This document shows, piece by piece, positions 47,027-56,157 of a DNA stretch of 64,000 bases. Below the pieces are notes generated by a model. That model saw only the letters and a list, made by a program, of their open reading frames with translations, made no database searches and was not told where the DNA came from. The stretch lies in the NCBI RefSeq assembly GCF_900169525.1, contig NZ_LT821240.1:1-64000 (forward strand), read 5' to 3'. Position numbers and translations under genes: made by a program. The DNA is from Corynebacterium pacaense. GTDB lineage: Bacteria > Actinomycetota > Actinomycetes > Mycobacteriales > Mycobacteriaceae. The stretch's first letter is position 1. Every line of letters begins with the position of its first letter.

Positions 47027-49060
47027 TCAGGCGTTGGCAACGGCGGCGGCCTTCGCCGCTTCCGCCTCGACAGCCTTGTTGGGCCAGAACTGCTTCATGG
47101 CTATCACAGCGATCGTGGAGACAATGGTGCCGGCGACCAGGGCGATCAGCCAGCCCCACCAGGGGTCGACGGCCCAGATCACGAAGATGCCGCCGTGGGG
47201 TGCCCGGGATCCGACGCCCAGCGCCATGGAGATTGCGCCGGTGGTGGCGCCACCGAGCATCATCGAGGGGATGACGCGGAGCGGGTCCGCCGCGGCGAAG
47301 GGGATGGCACCTTCAGAGACAAAGGCGAGTCCGAGCAGCCAGGATGACTTTCCGTTCTCCTGCTCCGCGGGGGTGAAGAGGTTCTTGCGCAGGATCGTGG
47401 CAATGGACAGCGCGATCGGCGGAATCATGCCGGCGGCCATGATGGCCGCCATGATCTGCATGGACGCCTCGTCGCCCGTGGACAGGCCGGCGGTACCGAA
47501 GAGGTAGGCCGCCTTGTTCACCGGGCCACCGAGGTCGAAGCACATCATCAGGCCGAGGATGATGCCGAGCAGCACCGCGGAGGAACCGGACATGGAACCG
47601 AGCCAGTCCTGCAGGGAGACCATGATCCATTCCAGCGGTCGGCCGAGGACCAGGAACATCACGAGGCCGACCACGAAGGAGGTGAGCAGGGGAATGATGA
47701 CCACGGGCATCAGGGACTGCACAACCCGGGGGACCTTCCACGAGCCGATCCACATGGCCACGAGGCCGGCGAGGATACCGGTGACCAGACCTCCGATGAA
47801 GCCGGCTCCGATGGTCACGGAGATGGCGCCGCCCACGAAACCGGGGGCGATGCCGGGGCGCCCGGCGAGTGCGTAGGCGGTGTAGCCGGACAGTGCCGCG
47901 ACGATGAAGCCCATCGCCGCCTGGCCGGTGGCGAAGAGCACCGCTCCGATGTAGAGAAGGAAGCCGGACCTGTCGAAGGTGGTGGCCACGCCGTCGATAT
48001 CGATGGTGTGCCCGGGCAGGTTGGTCAGCGAGAAGTTGGTGGCGATGGCCTGCCAACCGTTGGCCATGTCATATCCGCCGAAAGCGAAGCCGAGAGCGAG
48101 CAGGAGGCCGCCGGCGGCGACGAAGGGCACCATGTAGGACACGCCTGTCATCACGGCCTGCTGGATCCGCTTGCCCCAGCCCAGTGACTCCCCGGTCTCC
48201 TCTGTGGACACCGCCTGACCGGAACCTGCGACCCTGCGGGCGTTGGGGTTCTTCGAGGCCGCGACGGCCTCATCGATCATCTTGGCGGGTTCGTTGATGG
48301 CACGCTTGACACCGGATTCGATCACGGGCTTGCCCGCGAAACGCTGGCGGTCCTTGACCCCCACGTCGGTGGCGAATATGACGGCGTCGGCATCATCGAT
48401 GACCTTCGGGTCCAGTGGTGTGACCGCGGAGGAACCCTGGGTCTCCACCACGAGTTCGACATCATCACGCTTCTCAGCGGTCTGTGTCAGGGAATCGGCG
48501 GCCATGTAGGTGTGGGCGATGCCGGTCGGGCAGGCGGTCACCGCGACGATGCGGGTGACATTGCTTGCCGACGCATGGTGTTCAGGGGCGGCGGCCTCCG
48601 CCTTGGGCTTGGGGTTGAGCACGTCGTCGACCAGGGTCACGATCTCCTCGGCGGAGGAGGCGTTGTGCAGCGAGTCGATGAAGTCCTTGCGCACGAGTGA
48701 GCGCGCGAGCTTGGAAAGGATCTTCAGGTGCTCCTTGCCGCCGCCGGCGGGGGCGGCGATGAGGAAGATGATATCCGCGTCGCCGTCGGGACCACCGAAG
48801 TCAACCGGTCGTGACAGGCGGGCGAAGGCGAGGGTGGGCTCGGAAACAGCCTCGGAACGGCAGTGGGGGATTGCGACGCCGCCCGGGACGCCGGTGGCGG
48901 ACTTGGACTCACGCGCGAGTGCGTCCGCGGCCAGAACCTCGGCGCTGTCGGCGCGTCCGGCCTCGTGGACGATCCCGGCGAGTTTTGTGATCACCTCGGT
49001 GGTGGTGCCACCGAGATCTGCATCCAACCTCACGAGTGAGGTATTGATGACCTTGTTCAT
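47027..49060 (-). CDS. ptsF: Fructose PTS permease EIIABC
   Basis: PtsF imports fructose as fructose 1-phosphate. The 677 residue product has an EIIA domain with GVAIPHC (His66), an EIIB domain with AVTACPTGIAHT (Cys177) and a membrane EIIC domain of about ten segments from residue 310 onward. The ATG (complement of 49058-49060) has only a weak AAAGAG upstream; the frame up to 49099 overlaps fruK. It is the third gene of fruR-fruK-ptsF. Confidence 0.97.
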   Translation of the reverse strand: MNKVINTSLVRLDADLGGTTTEVITKLAGIVHEAGRADSAEVLAADALARESKSATGVPGGVAIPHCRSEAVSEPTLAFARLSRPVDFGGPDGDADIIFLIAAPAGGGKEHLKILSKLARSLVRKDFIDSLHNASSAEEIVTLVDDVLNPKPKAEAAAPEHHASASNVTRIVAVTACPTGIAHTYMAADSLTQTAEKRDDVELVVETQGSSAVTPLDPKVIDDADAVIFATDVGVKDRQRFAGKPVIESGVKRAINEPAKMIDEAVAASKNPNARRVAGSGQAVSTEETGESLGWGKRIQQAVMTGVSYMVPFVAAGGLLLALGFAFGGYDMANGWQAIATNFSLTNLPGHTIDIDGVATTFDRSGFLLYIGAVLFATGQAAMGFIVAALSGYTAYALAGRPGIAPGFVGGAISVTIGAGFIGGLVTGILAGLVAMWIGSWKVPRVVQSLMPVVIIPLLTSFVVGLVMFLVLGRPLEWIMVSLQDWLGSMSGSSAVLLGIILGLMMCFDLGGPVNKAAYLFGTAGLSTGDEASMQIMAAIMAAGMIPPIALSIATILRKNLFTPAEQENGKSSWLLGLAFVSEGAIPFAAADPLRVIPSMMLGGATTGAISMALGVGSRAPHGGIFVIWAVDPWWGWLIALVAGTIVSTIAVIAMKQFWPNKAVEAEAAKAAAVANA

Positions 49061-49073
49061 GATGACTCTTTCA

Positions 49074-50048
49074 CTAGACAACTTGAATGACCTCGGCACC
49101 GACGGTGGTGACCTGGTCGGGGTTGGGAATGGTGGTGCCCGGCAGCGCAGCGGCAGCCGAACCGTAGGAGACCGCCTGGATCAGTGAGGTCGGTGTGTCC
49201 AACCCCCGCGACTGCGCCATGACGAATCCTGCCAGAGAGGAATCGCCCGCGCCGACCGTGGAAACGGGCTCGATCCGCGGTGACGACGACACCCAGGCGC
49301 CCTCGCCGGTGACCAGGACCGCGCCCGCCGAACCGAGGGTGACCAGGACCATGGCGATACCGCGTTCGACCAGGGTGGAGGCGGCGGTGACGATGGGCGC
49401 GTAATCGCCCGCGGCCGCACGCTCCTCGAGCTCCTGGCCGTCGAGGCCGACCAGCTGACCCAGCTCCAGTCCGTTCGGTTTGATCAGGGTGGGGGCGGCA
49501 CCGGGCTGCGAGAGTCCGCGACCGAGCTCCTGCAACGGGGCGTCGGAGGTGTCCACGGCGATGCTGACCCCGGGGCGGTGCTCGCGGATGAGTGCGGTCA
49601 GGTGGGAGTACCAGGCGGTGGGCACCCCCGGCGGCAGCGAACCAGACAGCACGACCCAGTCGACGTCGGCACCCAGTGCGTCGATAAGCGTTTCCTCGAG
49701 TTCGGTGAGTTTCTCCCCCTCAAGACGGGGGCCGGGACCGTTCAGTTTGGTGGTGGTTCCGTCCGGTTCGGTAATGGTTGTGTTGGTTCTCACGTTGGCG
49801 GAGATGGTGACCGTGCTGAGGGGGAGCCCGATGTCATCGACGAGGGAAAGGAATGGATCGCGTGCGCCGGAGGGGAACACCGCGAGGGTGTCCAGGCCCG
49901 CGAGTGCAATGGCGTGCGCGACGTTGATTCCCTTGCCGCCGGCGACGGAGGTCGCCGAGACGAGGCGCTGCACGGCACCGCGGCTGAGGGGAGCGTCCAG
50001 CTCGAGTGTGGAATCAATACTCGGATTGGGTGTGAGTGTGACAATCAA
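49074..50048 (-). CDS. fruK: 1-phosphofructokinase
   Basis: FruK phosphorylates fructose 1-phosphate to fructose 1,6-bisphosphate. The 324 residue PfkB-family product has TPNPSID (about residues 6-12), SVAGGKGINVA and the catalytic VGAGDSSLAGF with base Asp269. Its start overlaps the fruR stop (ATGA). Contrast with the paralogue at 53002-53967, which has lost these residues. Confidence 0.96.
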   Translation of the reverse strand: MIVTLTPNPSIDSTLELDAPLSRGAVQRLVSATSVAGGKGINVAHAIALAGLDTLAVFPSGARDPFLSLVDDIGLPLSTVTISANVRTNTTITEPDGTTTKLNGPGPRLEGEKLTELEETLIDALGADVDWVVLSGSLPPGVPTAWYSHLTALIREHRPGVSIAVDTSDAPLQELGRGLSQPGAAPTLIKPNGLELGQLVGLDGQELEERAAAGDYAPIVTAASTLVERGIAMVLVTLGSAGAVLVTGEGAWVSSSPRIEPVSTVGAGDSSLAGFVMAQSRGLDTPTSLIQAVSYGSAAAALPGTTIPNPDQVTTVGAEVIQVV

Positions 50049-50836
50049 AGGGTTACCACCTGGATGTCTTGGTTGGATAGGAAGGACAGAATCGGGTCAT
50101 TAGCTGCGACTTCGGCGATGATCACGTCCGGTGCCGAAATCTCTGCGAAAGACGTGGACAGTTCCCGGCCCAGGGTCTCGGCCGGGCACAGCACCACCGA
50201 AACCCTGGAGTTGGCGAGCATCTTCGCCTTCACCGCCGCACTGGCGGGATCCGCGGTGGACAGCCCGTGCTCGATACTGATGCCGTCGGCGCAGACGAAG
50301 GAGATGTCCGCGCGCAGTGCCGAGATGGTTTCCGTGGCCTGGGCTCCGATCACGGAGCCGGACAGTGGGGACACAGTTCCACCGACCATGGTGACCCTGT
50401 TCAGACCCGCTCGCGCGAGCAGGATACCCACGCTCGGTGACGAGGTGACCACGGTCCACAGGAACTCGTGGTGGATTGCCCCAAGCAGCACCGCAAGTGC
50501 GGATGCGGGGGACCCGGAATCAAGGAAGATGCTGGTGACATCCCCGGAGATGAGGTCCACCGCGGCACCGGCGATCCTCTGGTTGCCGGACCCGGGCCGA
50601 TCAACATCGATGTGGACCGGGCCGGCGACCCTGGAGTGCGCGACCCCGCCGTCCCCGGGGATGATCGCGCCCCCGTGCACCCGTTGGAGGAGACCACGGG
50701 ACTCAAGCTGCCTGAGATCCCTCCGGATGGTTTCGGAGGTGACCGCGAAGTGCTCGGCGAGCTCGCCCACCCCGATACGGCCGGAGGGGACCATGAGATC
50801 CAGGATCACATGCTGTCGCTGGTCGCTGGAGTTCAT
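50045..50836 (-). CDS. fruR: DeoR-type fructose regulator FruR
   Basis: FruR is the local regulator of fructose PTS genes. The 263 residue product has an N-terminal DeoR helix-turn-helix (VGELAEHFAVTSETIRRDL, about residues 22-40) and a C-terminal sugar-phosphate sensor domain. The ATG (complement of 50834-50836) has a perfect AGAAGGAGGTGA site upstream, which excludes the longer frame to 50932. It overlaps fruK and is divergent from ptsI. Confidence 0.93.
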   Translation of the reverse strand: MNSSDQRQHVILDLMVPSGRIGVGELAEHFAVTSETIRRDLRQLESRGLLQRVHGGAIIPGDGGVAHSRVAGPVHIDVDRPGSGNQRIAGAAVDLISGDVTSIFLDSGSPASALAVLLGAIHHEFLWTVVTSSPSVGILLARAGLNRVTMVGGTVSPLSGSVIGAQATETISALRADISFVCADGISIEHGLSTADPASAAVKAKMLANSRVSVVLCPAETLGRELSTSFAEISAPDVIIAEVAANDPILSFLSNQDIQVVTL

Positions 50837-51223
50837 GGTCACCTCCTTCTGGCTGTGTGGGTATGCGCTTGTTTGGTGTGGAAATGGGTAGTGATGTGGA
50901 GACATCGGGCGTAGCGCCCCGGAATCGTCCAACGCCTCGACCCCCGTTCGGGCGTCGAATAGCAGGAATGCCGAGAAGTGTCCACCACGAAGGTGCTACC
51001 GCTGGTTAAAATGGAGGCGCCTTGTAAAACACCGCGATATCCACCGTTGAAAAGTGAAAACATCGAATGTGATGTGGCTCGCAACGACTATTAAGCTGTG
51101 ATTCCTTCACTCCAATTTATGTTGGTTCATGTCTGTTTGTCAATCGATTCATGTTGGATTGGTTGCGCAACTGTTGATTTTGTGGTGATCTTGAAGGTAA
51201 GGAAATCCCGACTGTGAGGATAG
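50837..51223. promoter_or_regulatory. fruR-ptsI divergent control region (387 bases, no gene)
   Basis: This gap separates fruR from ptsI. It holds a hairpin near 50936-50958, a GlxR/CRP-like site TGTGA-N6-TCGCA at 51068-51083 (one mismatch from TGTGA-N6-TCACA), and a palindromic TCAATCGATTCA at 51140-51151 with core AATCGATT, preceded by TGTCTGTTTG. The last two are candidate FruR or SugR sites near the ptsI promoter. The ptsI side is AT-rich; the fruR side is not. Confidence 0.5.
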
Positions 51224-52930
51224 GTGGCAACTGTGTCCAATGTGACTCAAGGCACTGTATTTAAAGGTACCGGCGTCGTGGCAGGTATCCGTTACGCTCC
51301 GGCTGTGTGGATCAGCCCCCGGCCCGAACTGCCCACGGCAGGCGACGTGGTCGCTGAGGATCTCAGGGAAGCGGAGCTGGAGAGATTCAAGAACGCGGCG
51401 GACGTGGTCGCCGCGCGTCTGGCGGAGCGTTCGGAAAAGGCCGAGGGACCTGCGGCGGAGGTTCTCAAGGCGACCTCTGGCATGGTGAATGATCGTGGTT
51501 GGAGGAAGGCGGTGAACAAGGGCATCAAGGGCGGACATCCGGCCGAGTACGCCGTCGTCGCCGCGACCACGAAGTTCATTTCCATGTTTGAGGCCGCCGG
51601 AGGCATCATTGCGGAGCGTACGACGGACCTCCGCGATATCCGGGACCGCGTGATCGCCGAGCTCCGTCAGGAGCAGGAGCCCGGTCTGCCGAGTGTCGAC
51701 GGCCCGGTCGTCCTGTTCGCCGATGACCTTTCACCTGCCGATACCGCGGCACTTGATACAAGTCTCTTTGTGGGATTGGTCACAGAACTTGGTGGCCCGA
51801 CAAGTCACACCGCCATCATCGCCCGTCAGTTGAACGTCCCCTGCATCGTTGCCGCCGGGCACAAGATCCATGAGATCACTGCGGGCACCGATGTGCTGGT
51901 TGACGGGGCACTCGGAACCATCACCCTCGGCGCCGACGCGGTCGAGGCCGCCGCCATGGTGGAGGAATCACTCGCCGCGGCCGCCCGCATCGCGGAATGG
52001 AAGGGGCCGGCGCAGACCAGCGACGGACACCGCGTGCAGCTTCTGGCCAACGTTCAGGATGGCAATGGTGCGCGCCAGGCGGCCACGACCGAGGCGGAGG
52101 GTGTCGGGCTCTTCCGTACCGAGCTCTGCTTCCTCTCCGCCACGGAGGAGCCCTCCGTCGATGAGCAGGCCGAGGTCTATGCCAAGGTTCTGTCCGCTTT
52201 CCCGAAGTCGAAGGTTGTCGTCCGCTCCCTCGACGCGGGTTCGGACAAGCCGGTGCCCTTCGCCAGCATGGCGGATGAGATGAACCCCGCACTCGGCGTG
52301 CGCGGCCTCAGAATCGCCCGGGGGAACGTGGAGCTGTTGACCCGCCAGCTGGATGCCGTGGCCAAGGCCGTGAAGATCCTGGGCCGTGGGGACGAGGCAC
52401 CCACCTGGGTGATGGCGCCAATGGTGGCCACCGCGTATGAGGCCCAGTGGTTCGCCGGCATGTGCCGCGAGCGGGGGCTCATCGCCGGCGCGATGATCGA
52501 GGTCCCTGCGGCCGTGCTCATGGCGGACAAAATCATGCCGCATCTGGATTTCGTGTCCATCGGAACAAATGACCTCACCCAGTACACCATGGCAGCGGAT
52601 CGGATGTCGCCCCAGCTGGCCTATCTCACCGATCCGTGGCAGCCGGCCGTTCTGAGACTGATCAGGCACACCTGTGAAGAGGGCAGGCGCTTCAATACCC
52701 CGGTCGGGGTGTGCGGAGAGGCGGCGGCGGATCCGCTGCTCGCCCTGGTCCTCACGGGACTCGGGGTGAACTCGCTTTCGGCGGCATCCACAGCGATCGC
52801 AGCCGTGGGTGCCCAGCTTTCCGAGGTTGATTTCGAGACCTGTAAGAAGGTGGCGGCCGCGGCTCTCGACGCGGAGGGTGCCACGGAGGCCCGCGACGCA
52901 GTCCGCGCCGTCCTGGCCGAGGTGAGCTAG
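51224..52930 (+). CDS. ptsI: PTS enzyme I
   Basis: Enzyme I takes phosphate from phosphoenolpyruvate and gives it to HPr. The 568 residue product has the phosphohistidine motif GGPTSHTAIIAR (His195), the PEP-binding SLDAGSDKPVPF and the late MIEVPAAVLMADKIMPHLDF and GVCGEAAADP. The GTG at 51224 and MATVSN start agree with C. glutamicum PtsI, also 568 residues; another GTG at 51233 is possible. It stands apart from ptsH, as in that species. Confidence 0.97.
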   Translation: MATVSNVTQGTVFKGTGVVAGIRYAPAVWISPRPELPTAGDVVAEDLREAELERFKNAADVVAARLAERSEKAEGPAAEVLKATSGMVNDRGWRKAVNKGIKGGHPAEYAVVAATTKFISMFEAAGGIIAERTTDLRDIRDRVIAELRQEQEPGLPSVDGPVVLFADDLSPADTAALDTSLFVGLVTELGGPTSHTAIIARQLNVPCIVAAGHKIHEITAGTDVLVDGALGTITLGADAVEAAAMVEESLAAAARIAEWKGPAQTSDGHRVQLLANVQDGNGARQAATTEAEGVGLFRTELCFLSATEEPSVDEQAEVYAKVLSAFPKSKVVVRSLDAGSDKPVPFASMADEMNPALGVRGLRIARGNVELLTRQLDAVAKAVKILGRGDEAPTWVMAPMVATAYEAQWFAGMCRERGLIAGAMIEVPAAVLMADKIMPHLDFVSIGTNDLTQYTMAADRMSPQLAYLTDPWQPAVLRLIRHTCEEGRRFNTPVGVCGEAAADPLLALVLTGLGVNSLSAASTAIAAVGAQLSEVDFETCKKVAAAALDAEGATEARDAVRAVLAEVS

Positions 52931-52948
52931 GAGCATCATCGAAAAAAG

Positions 52949-52995
52949 GGGAGGGGGTGGCCTCCCACCCGACGGGTGGGAGGCCACCCCCTCCC
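52949..52995. terminator. 22 bp perfect hairpin between ptsI and the PfkB-like gene
   Basis: 52949-52970 pairs without mismatch with 52974-52995 over a three base loop. Six A precede it, so on the minus strand it ends in a T-run and is a strong terminator of the sugR/PfkB-like operon. On the plus strand it may stop ptsI without a T-tract. Confidence 0.88.
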
Positions 52996-53001
52996 TGCGC
53001 G

Positions 53002-53967
53002 CTACGCGAGTGTTCGTGTGGTGACGCTGCCCGCGAGGACACGATCCGGGGTGGGAATGAAATCATCCCATTCGCTTCCCGCGGCATTGGCGTAGGCGAC
53101 ACCGTAGGCAAGCTGATACTCCGGACCCCGACCCTGGTCGGCTGCGGATAGGAATCCGGCGACGAGCGACTCCCTCCAACTGACACCCTGCCTGCCTGGT
53201 TGGCCATCGAAGGAGGCGTGGAAGGCCTCATCCCCGGTGACGAGAACAGATTCGGAGCGTCCCAGGGTGATCAGGACCTCCGAGATTCCGCGGGTGATCA
53301 ACGAAGTTGCGGCGTTGATCAGGGGGAGATGCTCACTTCGGCCCCAGGCCTGTGCGATCGATCCCTCCTCGGCCTTGACGCTGACCTCCAGATCAGACAC
53401 CGTGAGGATGAGCAGGTGGGGCTGAGTCGCCGCAAGTTGGCGGACCACCGCGCGCAGCGGGGAGGCCGTTGCCGAGATCGCGACCTTGACATCGGGATGA
53501 TAGAGGGTCAGCGCGCGAACTACATCGACGTACCAGGCCGCCGGGGCGATTGCCGGAAGCTCACCACCGAGAAGCACCCAGGAGGCGTCCTCGGCCTTGC
53601 GTACCACCAGATCACGCAGCATGGCCAGCTGCGAAATGTCCAGTGGCATGGGGGAATCCTTGAACTCCGTCTCCACTCCGTCGGATCCACGCATGGTCAG
53701 GTGCATGGGAATGGGCCCGGCGACGGGGATGATCTCATGAGGAAGGCCGGAGACGTTGACCAACCGCAGGAAGTGCGAGATCTCAGGAACGGGAAACAGC
53801 GCCATGGTGTCCATGCCGCCGCGGTAGAGGATCGAGGCCACACCCGTGCCGAAGCCACCGGCGACAGTGGAGGCCTGCTCCATCAGATTGACCCCTCCGA
53901 TCTCCATGGCGCTGGACAGATCATGCGTGCTCAGCAGGAAGGGACTGGCGGTTACCGTGAGGATCAT
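53002..53967 (-). CDS. Degenerate PfkB-family (1-phosphofructokinase-like) protein
   Basis: The 321 residue product aligns end to end with FruK but has lost key residues. TPNPSID is replaced by TASPFLL, GGKGIN by GGFGTG, and GAGDSSLAGF by SWRESLVAGF, so the substrate Asp, the Lys/Asn of the second motif and the GAG anion hole are gone and the base Asp aligns with Glu. In C. glutamicum the gene at this place (cg2116) is annotated as a phosphofructokinase. It overlaps sugR by four bases and may be a regulator or pseudo-enzyme; a weak residual activity cannot be excluded. Confidence 0.85.
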   Translation of the reverse strand: MILTVTASPFLLSTHDLSSAMEIGGVNLMEQASTVAGGFGTGVASILYRGGMDTMALFPVPEISHFLRLVNVSGLPHEIIPVAGPIPMHLTMRGSDGVETEFKDSPMPLDISQLAMLRDLVVRKAEDASWVLLGGELPAIAPAAWYVDVVRALTLYHPDVKVAISATASPLRAVVRQLAATQPHLLILTVSDLEVSVKAEEGSIAQAWGRSEHLPLINAATSLITRGISEVLITLGRSESVLVTGDEAFHASFDGQPGRQGVSWRESLVAGFLSAADQGRGPEYQLAYGVAYANAAGSEWDDFIPTPDRVLAGSVTTRTLA

Positions 53968-54743
53968 TCCGCGATCACGACCTCGATGTCTCGTTCGCGC
54001 AGCTGCTCCACGAAACTGGGTGGAGCGGCGGAATCAGTGACGATGACATCAATGTCATCGATTGAACCGAAGCTGACGAGATAGTCGGTGCCCATCTTGG
54101 TTGAATCGCAGAGTACGACAACCTTGTGGGCGTTGGTGATCATCGCGGACTTCATTGCGGCCTCCTGGGAGTCCGCGGTGGAAAGGCCGTGATCCAGGGT
54201 CAGGGCGTTGGTACCGATGAAAACGACATCCGCCCGCATGAGGGCGAGCATCCTCAGTGCCGTGTCGCCGACCACCGCCTGGGTTATCGCACGGACGCTG
54301 CCGCCGAGAAGCTGAACCTCGTCCAATCCGGCATTGGCCAGGCTGAGTGCGATGGGCAGGCAGTTGGTTACGATCGACCATTGCTTGGCGTTCGAGTGCT
54401 CCGCAATGAGGTCGGCCAGAGCGGTGACGGTTGTGCCCGCATCCAGGAACATTCCTCCCCGTGCCGCGGGCAGGAACTCCATCGCCGCCTTGGCTATGGA
54501 ATACTTCGCGGAGGAGGCGGAACGGAACCGGGTATCGAGACTCAGCTCGGTGGTCTGGAATGATTGCGTTGCCACAGCACCACCGTGAACACGGTGCACG
54601 ATGCCCTCACGGTCCAGGACCGCGAGATCCCTCCGAATGGTTTCCGCAGTGACATCGAATCTGCCCGCCAGCTCGGTGACGTTGACCCGACCTTCCACGG
54701 CCGTGAGTGATGCGATCTGCCGACGCCGTTCCTCTGCGTACAT
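53964..54743 (-). CDS. sugR: DeoR-type global sugar regulator SugR
   Basis: SugR represses PTS and glycolytic genes when sugar phosphates are low. The 259 residue product has the DeoR helix-turn-helix (VTELAGRFDVTAETIRRDL, about residues 20-38) and a C-terminal DeoRC sensor domain (FLDAGTTVTALADLI near 98-112). The ATG (complement of 54741-54743) has AAGGAGCGAC upstream. It is encoded with the PfkB-like gene and divergent in function from fruR, its paralogue 3 kb away. Confidence 0.95.
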   Translation of the reverse strand: MYAEERRRQIASLTAVEGRVNVTELAGRFDVTAETIRRDLAVLDREGIVHRVHGGAVATQSFQTTELSLDTRFRSASSAKYSIAKAAMEFLPAARGGMFLDAGTTVTALADLIAEHSNAKQWSIVTNCLPIALSLANAGLDEVQLLGGSVRAITQAVVGDTALRMLALMRADVVFIGTNALTLDHGLSTADSQEAAMKSAMITNAHKVVVLCDSTKMGTDYLVSFGSIDDIDVIVTDSAAPPSFVEQLRERDIEVVIAE

Positions 54744-55067
54744 GTCGCTCCTTAAAACAAAAAGAAAAGTGTGGGATGACGCCCGAATATGATTCCTATT
54801 ATCACACCACTAAACGGTCAAAAGACCCAAAAAGTTGCACAGTTCACTCGCCCAAGCGGTCAAATCTCAAATAATCGGGCAGTGAAAACAAAGAAGACCT
54901 GCTGATTGAGCGCGAAACTCACAGGTAAAACCACCATTCAAGTGGGGTATCCCCGAAATAACAGACACCCCCTGTTCGGGGGTGTTAAATTGCAGTGCTC
55001 AGTTCGGTAACCGGGCTTGGGTCCAATCGGATGGAGGTGCGCAACCGGTGGTGCCGGCGTGTCCGGC
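54744..55067. promoter_or_regulatory. sugR upstream region and lexA terminator (324 bases, no gene)
   Basis: The part nearest sugR is AT-rich and holds a -10-like GATAAT on the minus strand (complement of 54798-54803). Nearer lexA, ACACCCCC (54965-54972) pairs with GGGGGTGT (54978-54985) over a five base loop, about 80 bases after the lexA stop; it is the likely lexA terminator. No open reading frame with coding character was seen. Confidence 0.55.
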
Positions 55068-55826
55068 TCAGAGCTTCCGCATCACCGACACGACCTTGCC
55101 CATGATCTCGGCGTTGTCCGCGGGGATCGGCGCAAAGGAATCGTTGTGCGGCAGCAGCCACACACCGGAGGCGTCCTTGTGGAACTCCTTCACCGTGGCC
55201 TCACCATCGATCATGGCCGCGACAAATTCTCCCTGTTCGGCAACCGGCTGGGAACGAACGACGACCCAGTCTCCGTCCAGGATTCCGGCATCGCGCATCG
55301 ACTCCCCGACGACGTTCAGCATGTAAAGCTCCCCATCCCCGACGATCTCGGCGGGCAGTGGATAGTACTGGTCGATGTTCTGCTCCGCGAGGATGGGGCT
55401 GCCGGCGGCGATGGAGCCCACGAGCGGAATGAACGAGGCGTCGCCTGCCAGCTCGTTCTCCCGGGATGCCGATGCCCCCGGCTTCTCCCTGGCTTTTGGG
55501 CCCACCTTGGGTGAGGTTCCGGTTTCGGGCAGGTGTCTGACGTCCACGGCGCGTGGTTTATTGGGATCTCGGCGGAGGAATCCCTTCTTCTCCAGCTCCT
55601 TCAACTGGTACGCCACCGAGGAGGTGGACTGGAGACCCGCCGCGTCTCCGATCTCCCTGATGCTCGGCGGATAGCCGCGAAGGACGACCGCATCCCTGAT
55701 CACCTCGAGGATCCGCCGCTGTCGGTCGGACAGGCTCGCCGGGTCGGGTTTTCCATTGGGAAGCATTGCCACGGTGCGACTACCTCTGCTACCGCGGACT
55801 CCGCCGGTCCTACTCTCCTTGGCCAT
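55068..55826 (-). CDS. lexA: SOS repressor LexA
   Basis: LexA represses SOS genes until RecA filaments make it cleave itself. The 252 residue product has a winged helix-turn-helix (about residues 33-95), cleavage site Ala141-Gly142 in SIAAGSP, and the Ser176/Lys213 dyad in VVGESMRDA and GEATVKEF. The first 30 residues are a basic extension. The ATG (complement of 55824-55826) has AAAGGAACGAG upstream; the longer frame to 55925 is not supported. Confidence 0.97.
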   Translation of the reverse strand: MAKESRTGGVRGSRGSRTVAMLPNGKPDPASLSDRQRRILEVIRDAVVLRGYPPSIREIGDAAGLQSTSSVAYQLKELEKKGFLRRDPNKPRAVDVRHLPETGTSPKVGPKAREKPGASASRENELAGDASFIPLVGSIAAGSPILAEQNIDQYYPLPAEIVGDGELYMLNVVGESMRDAGILDGDWVVVRSQPVAEQGEFVAAMIDGEATVKEFHKDASGVWLLPHNDSFAPIPADNAEIMGKVVSVMRKL

Positions 55827-55945
55827 GGGGCTCGTTCCTTTCCTTGACTCACCGGGTCTGATGGTGACTCCGTGTTGCTGTGCTGCTGTGCTCCGGAATA
55901 AAACTGGGCGGTTGCGGATCCACAACCTATGGCATCCTCGCCCGA

Positions 55946-56110
55946 TGTTCGAACCAGGGGCGATTTCCTAAAAGCCACATTACATGGTTTTCATTGGGAA
56001 TGATACGGATGTTCGAGAATGTCGCGATAAATCTGGACACTCCGCCGATCGGGTGCTATAAATCGAACAGAAGGATTTACTCGAACATGTGAACGGTTGC
56101 TGTGTTCGAA
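55946..56110. promoter_or_regulatory. Cluster of LexA-box half sites between lexA and divS
   Basis: Five TCGAA/TTCGA-type elements lie within 165 bases: around 55946-55954, 56010-56016, 56062-56068, 56080-56087 and 56102-56110. The best full box is TCGAAC-ATGT-GAACGG at 56081-56096. TCGAACA at 56081-56087 and TGTTCGA at 56103-56109 are also inverted arms. Two more TTCGAA elements, around 56285 and 56303, fall inside divS. They should place both lexA and divS under SOS control. Confidence 0.6.
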
Positions 56111-56157
56111 ATGTCCGGAGTGTTGTCTAGTCTGTCTGTGAACCCGAGGAGATGGAA

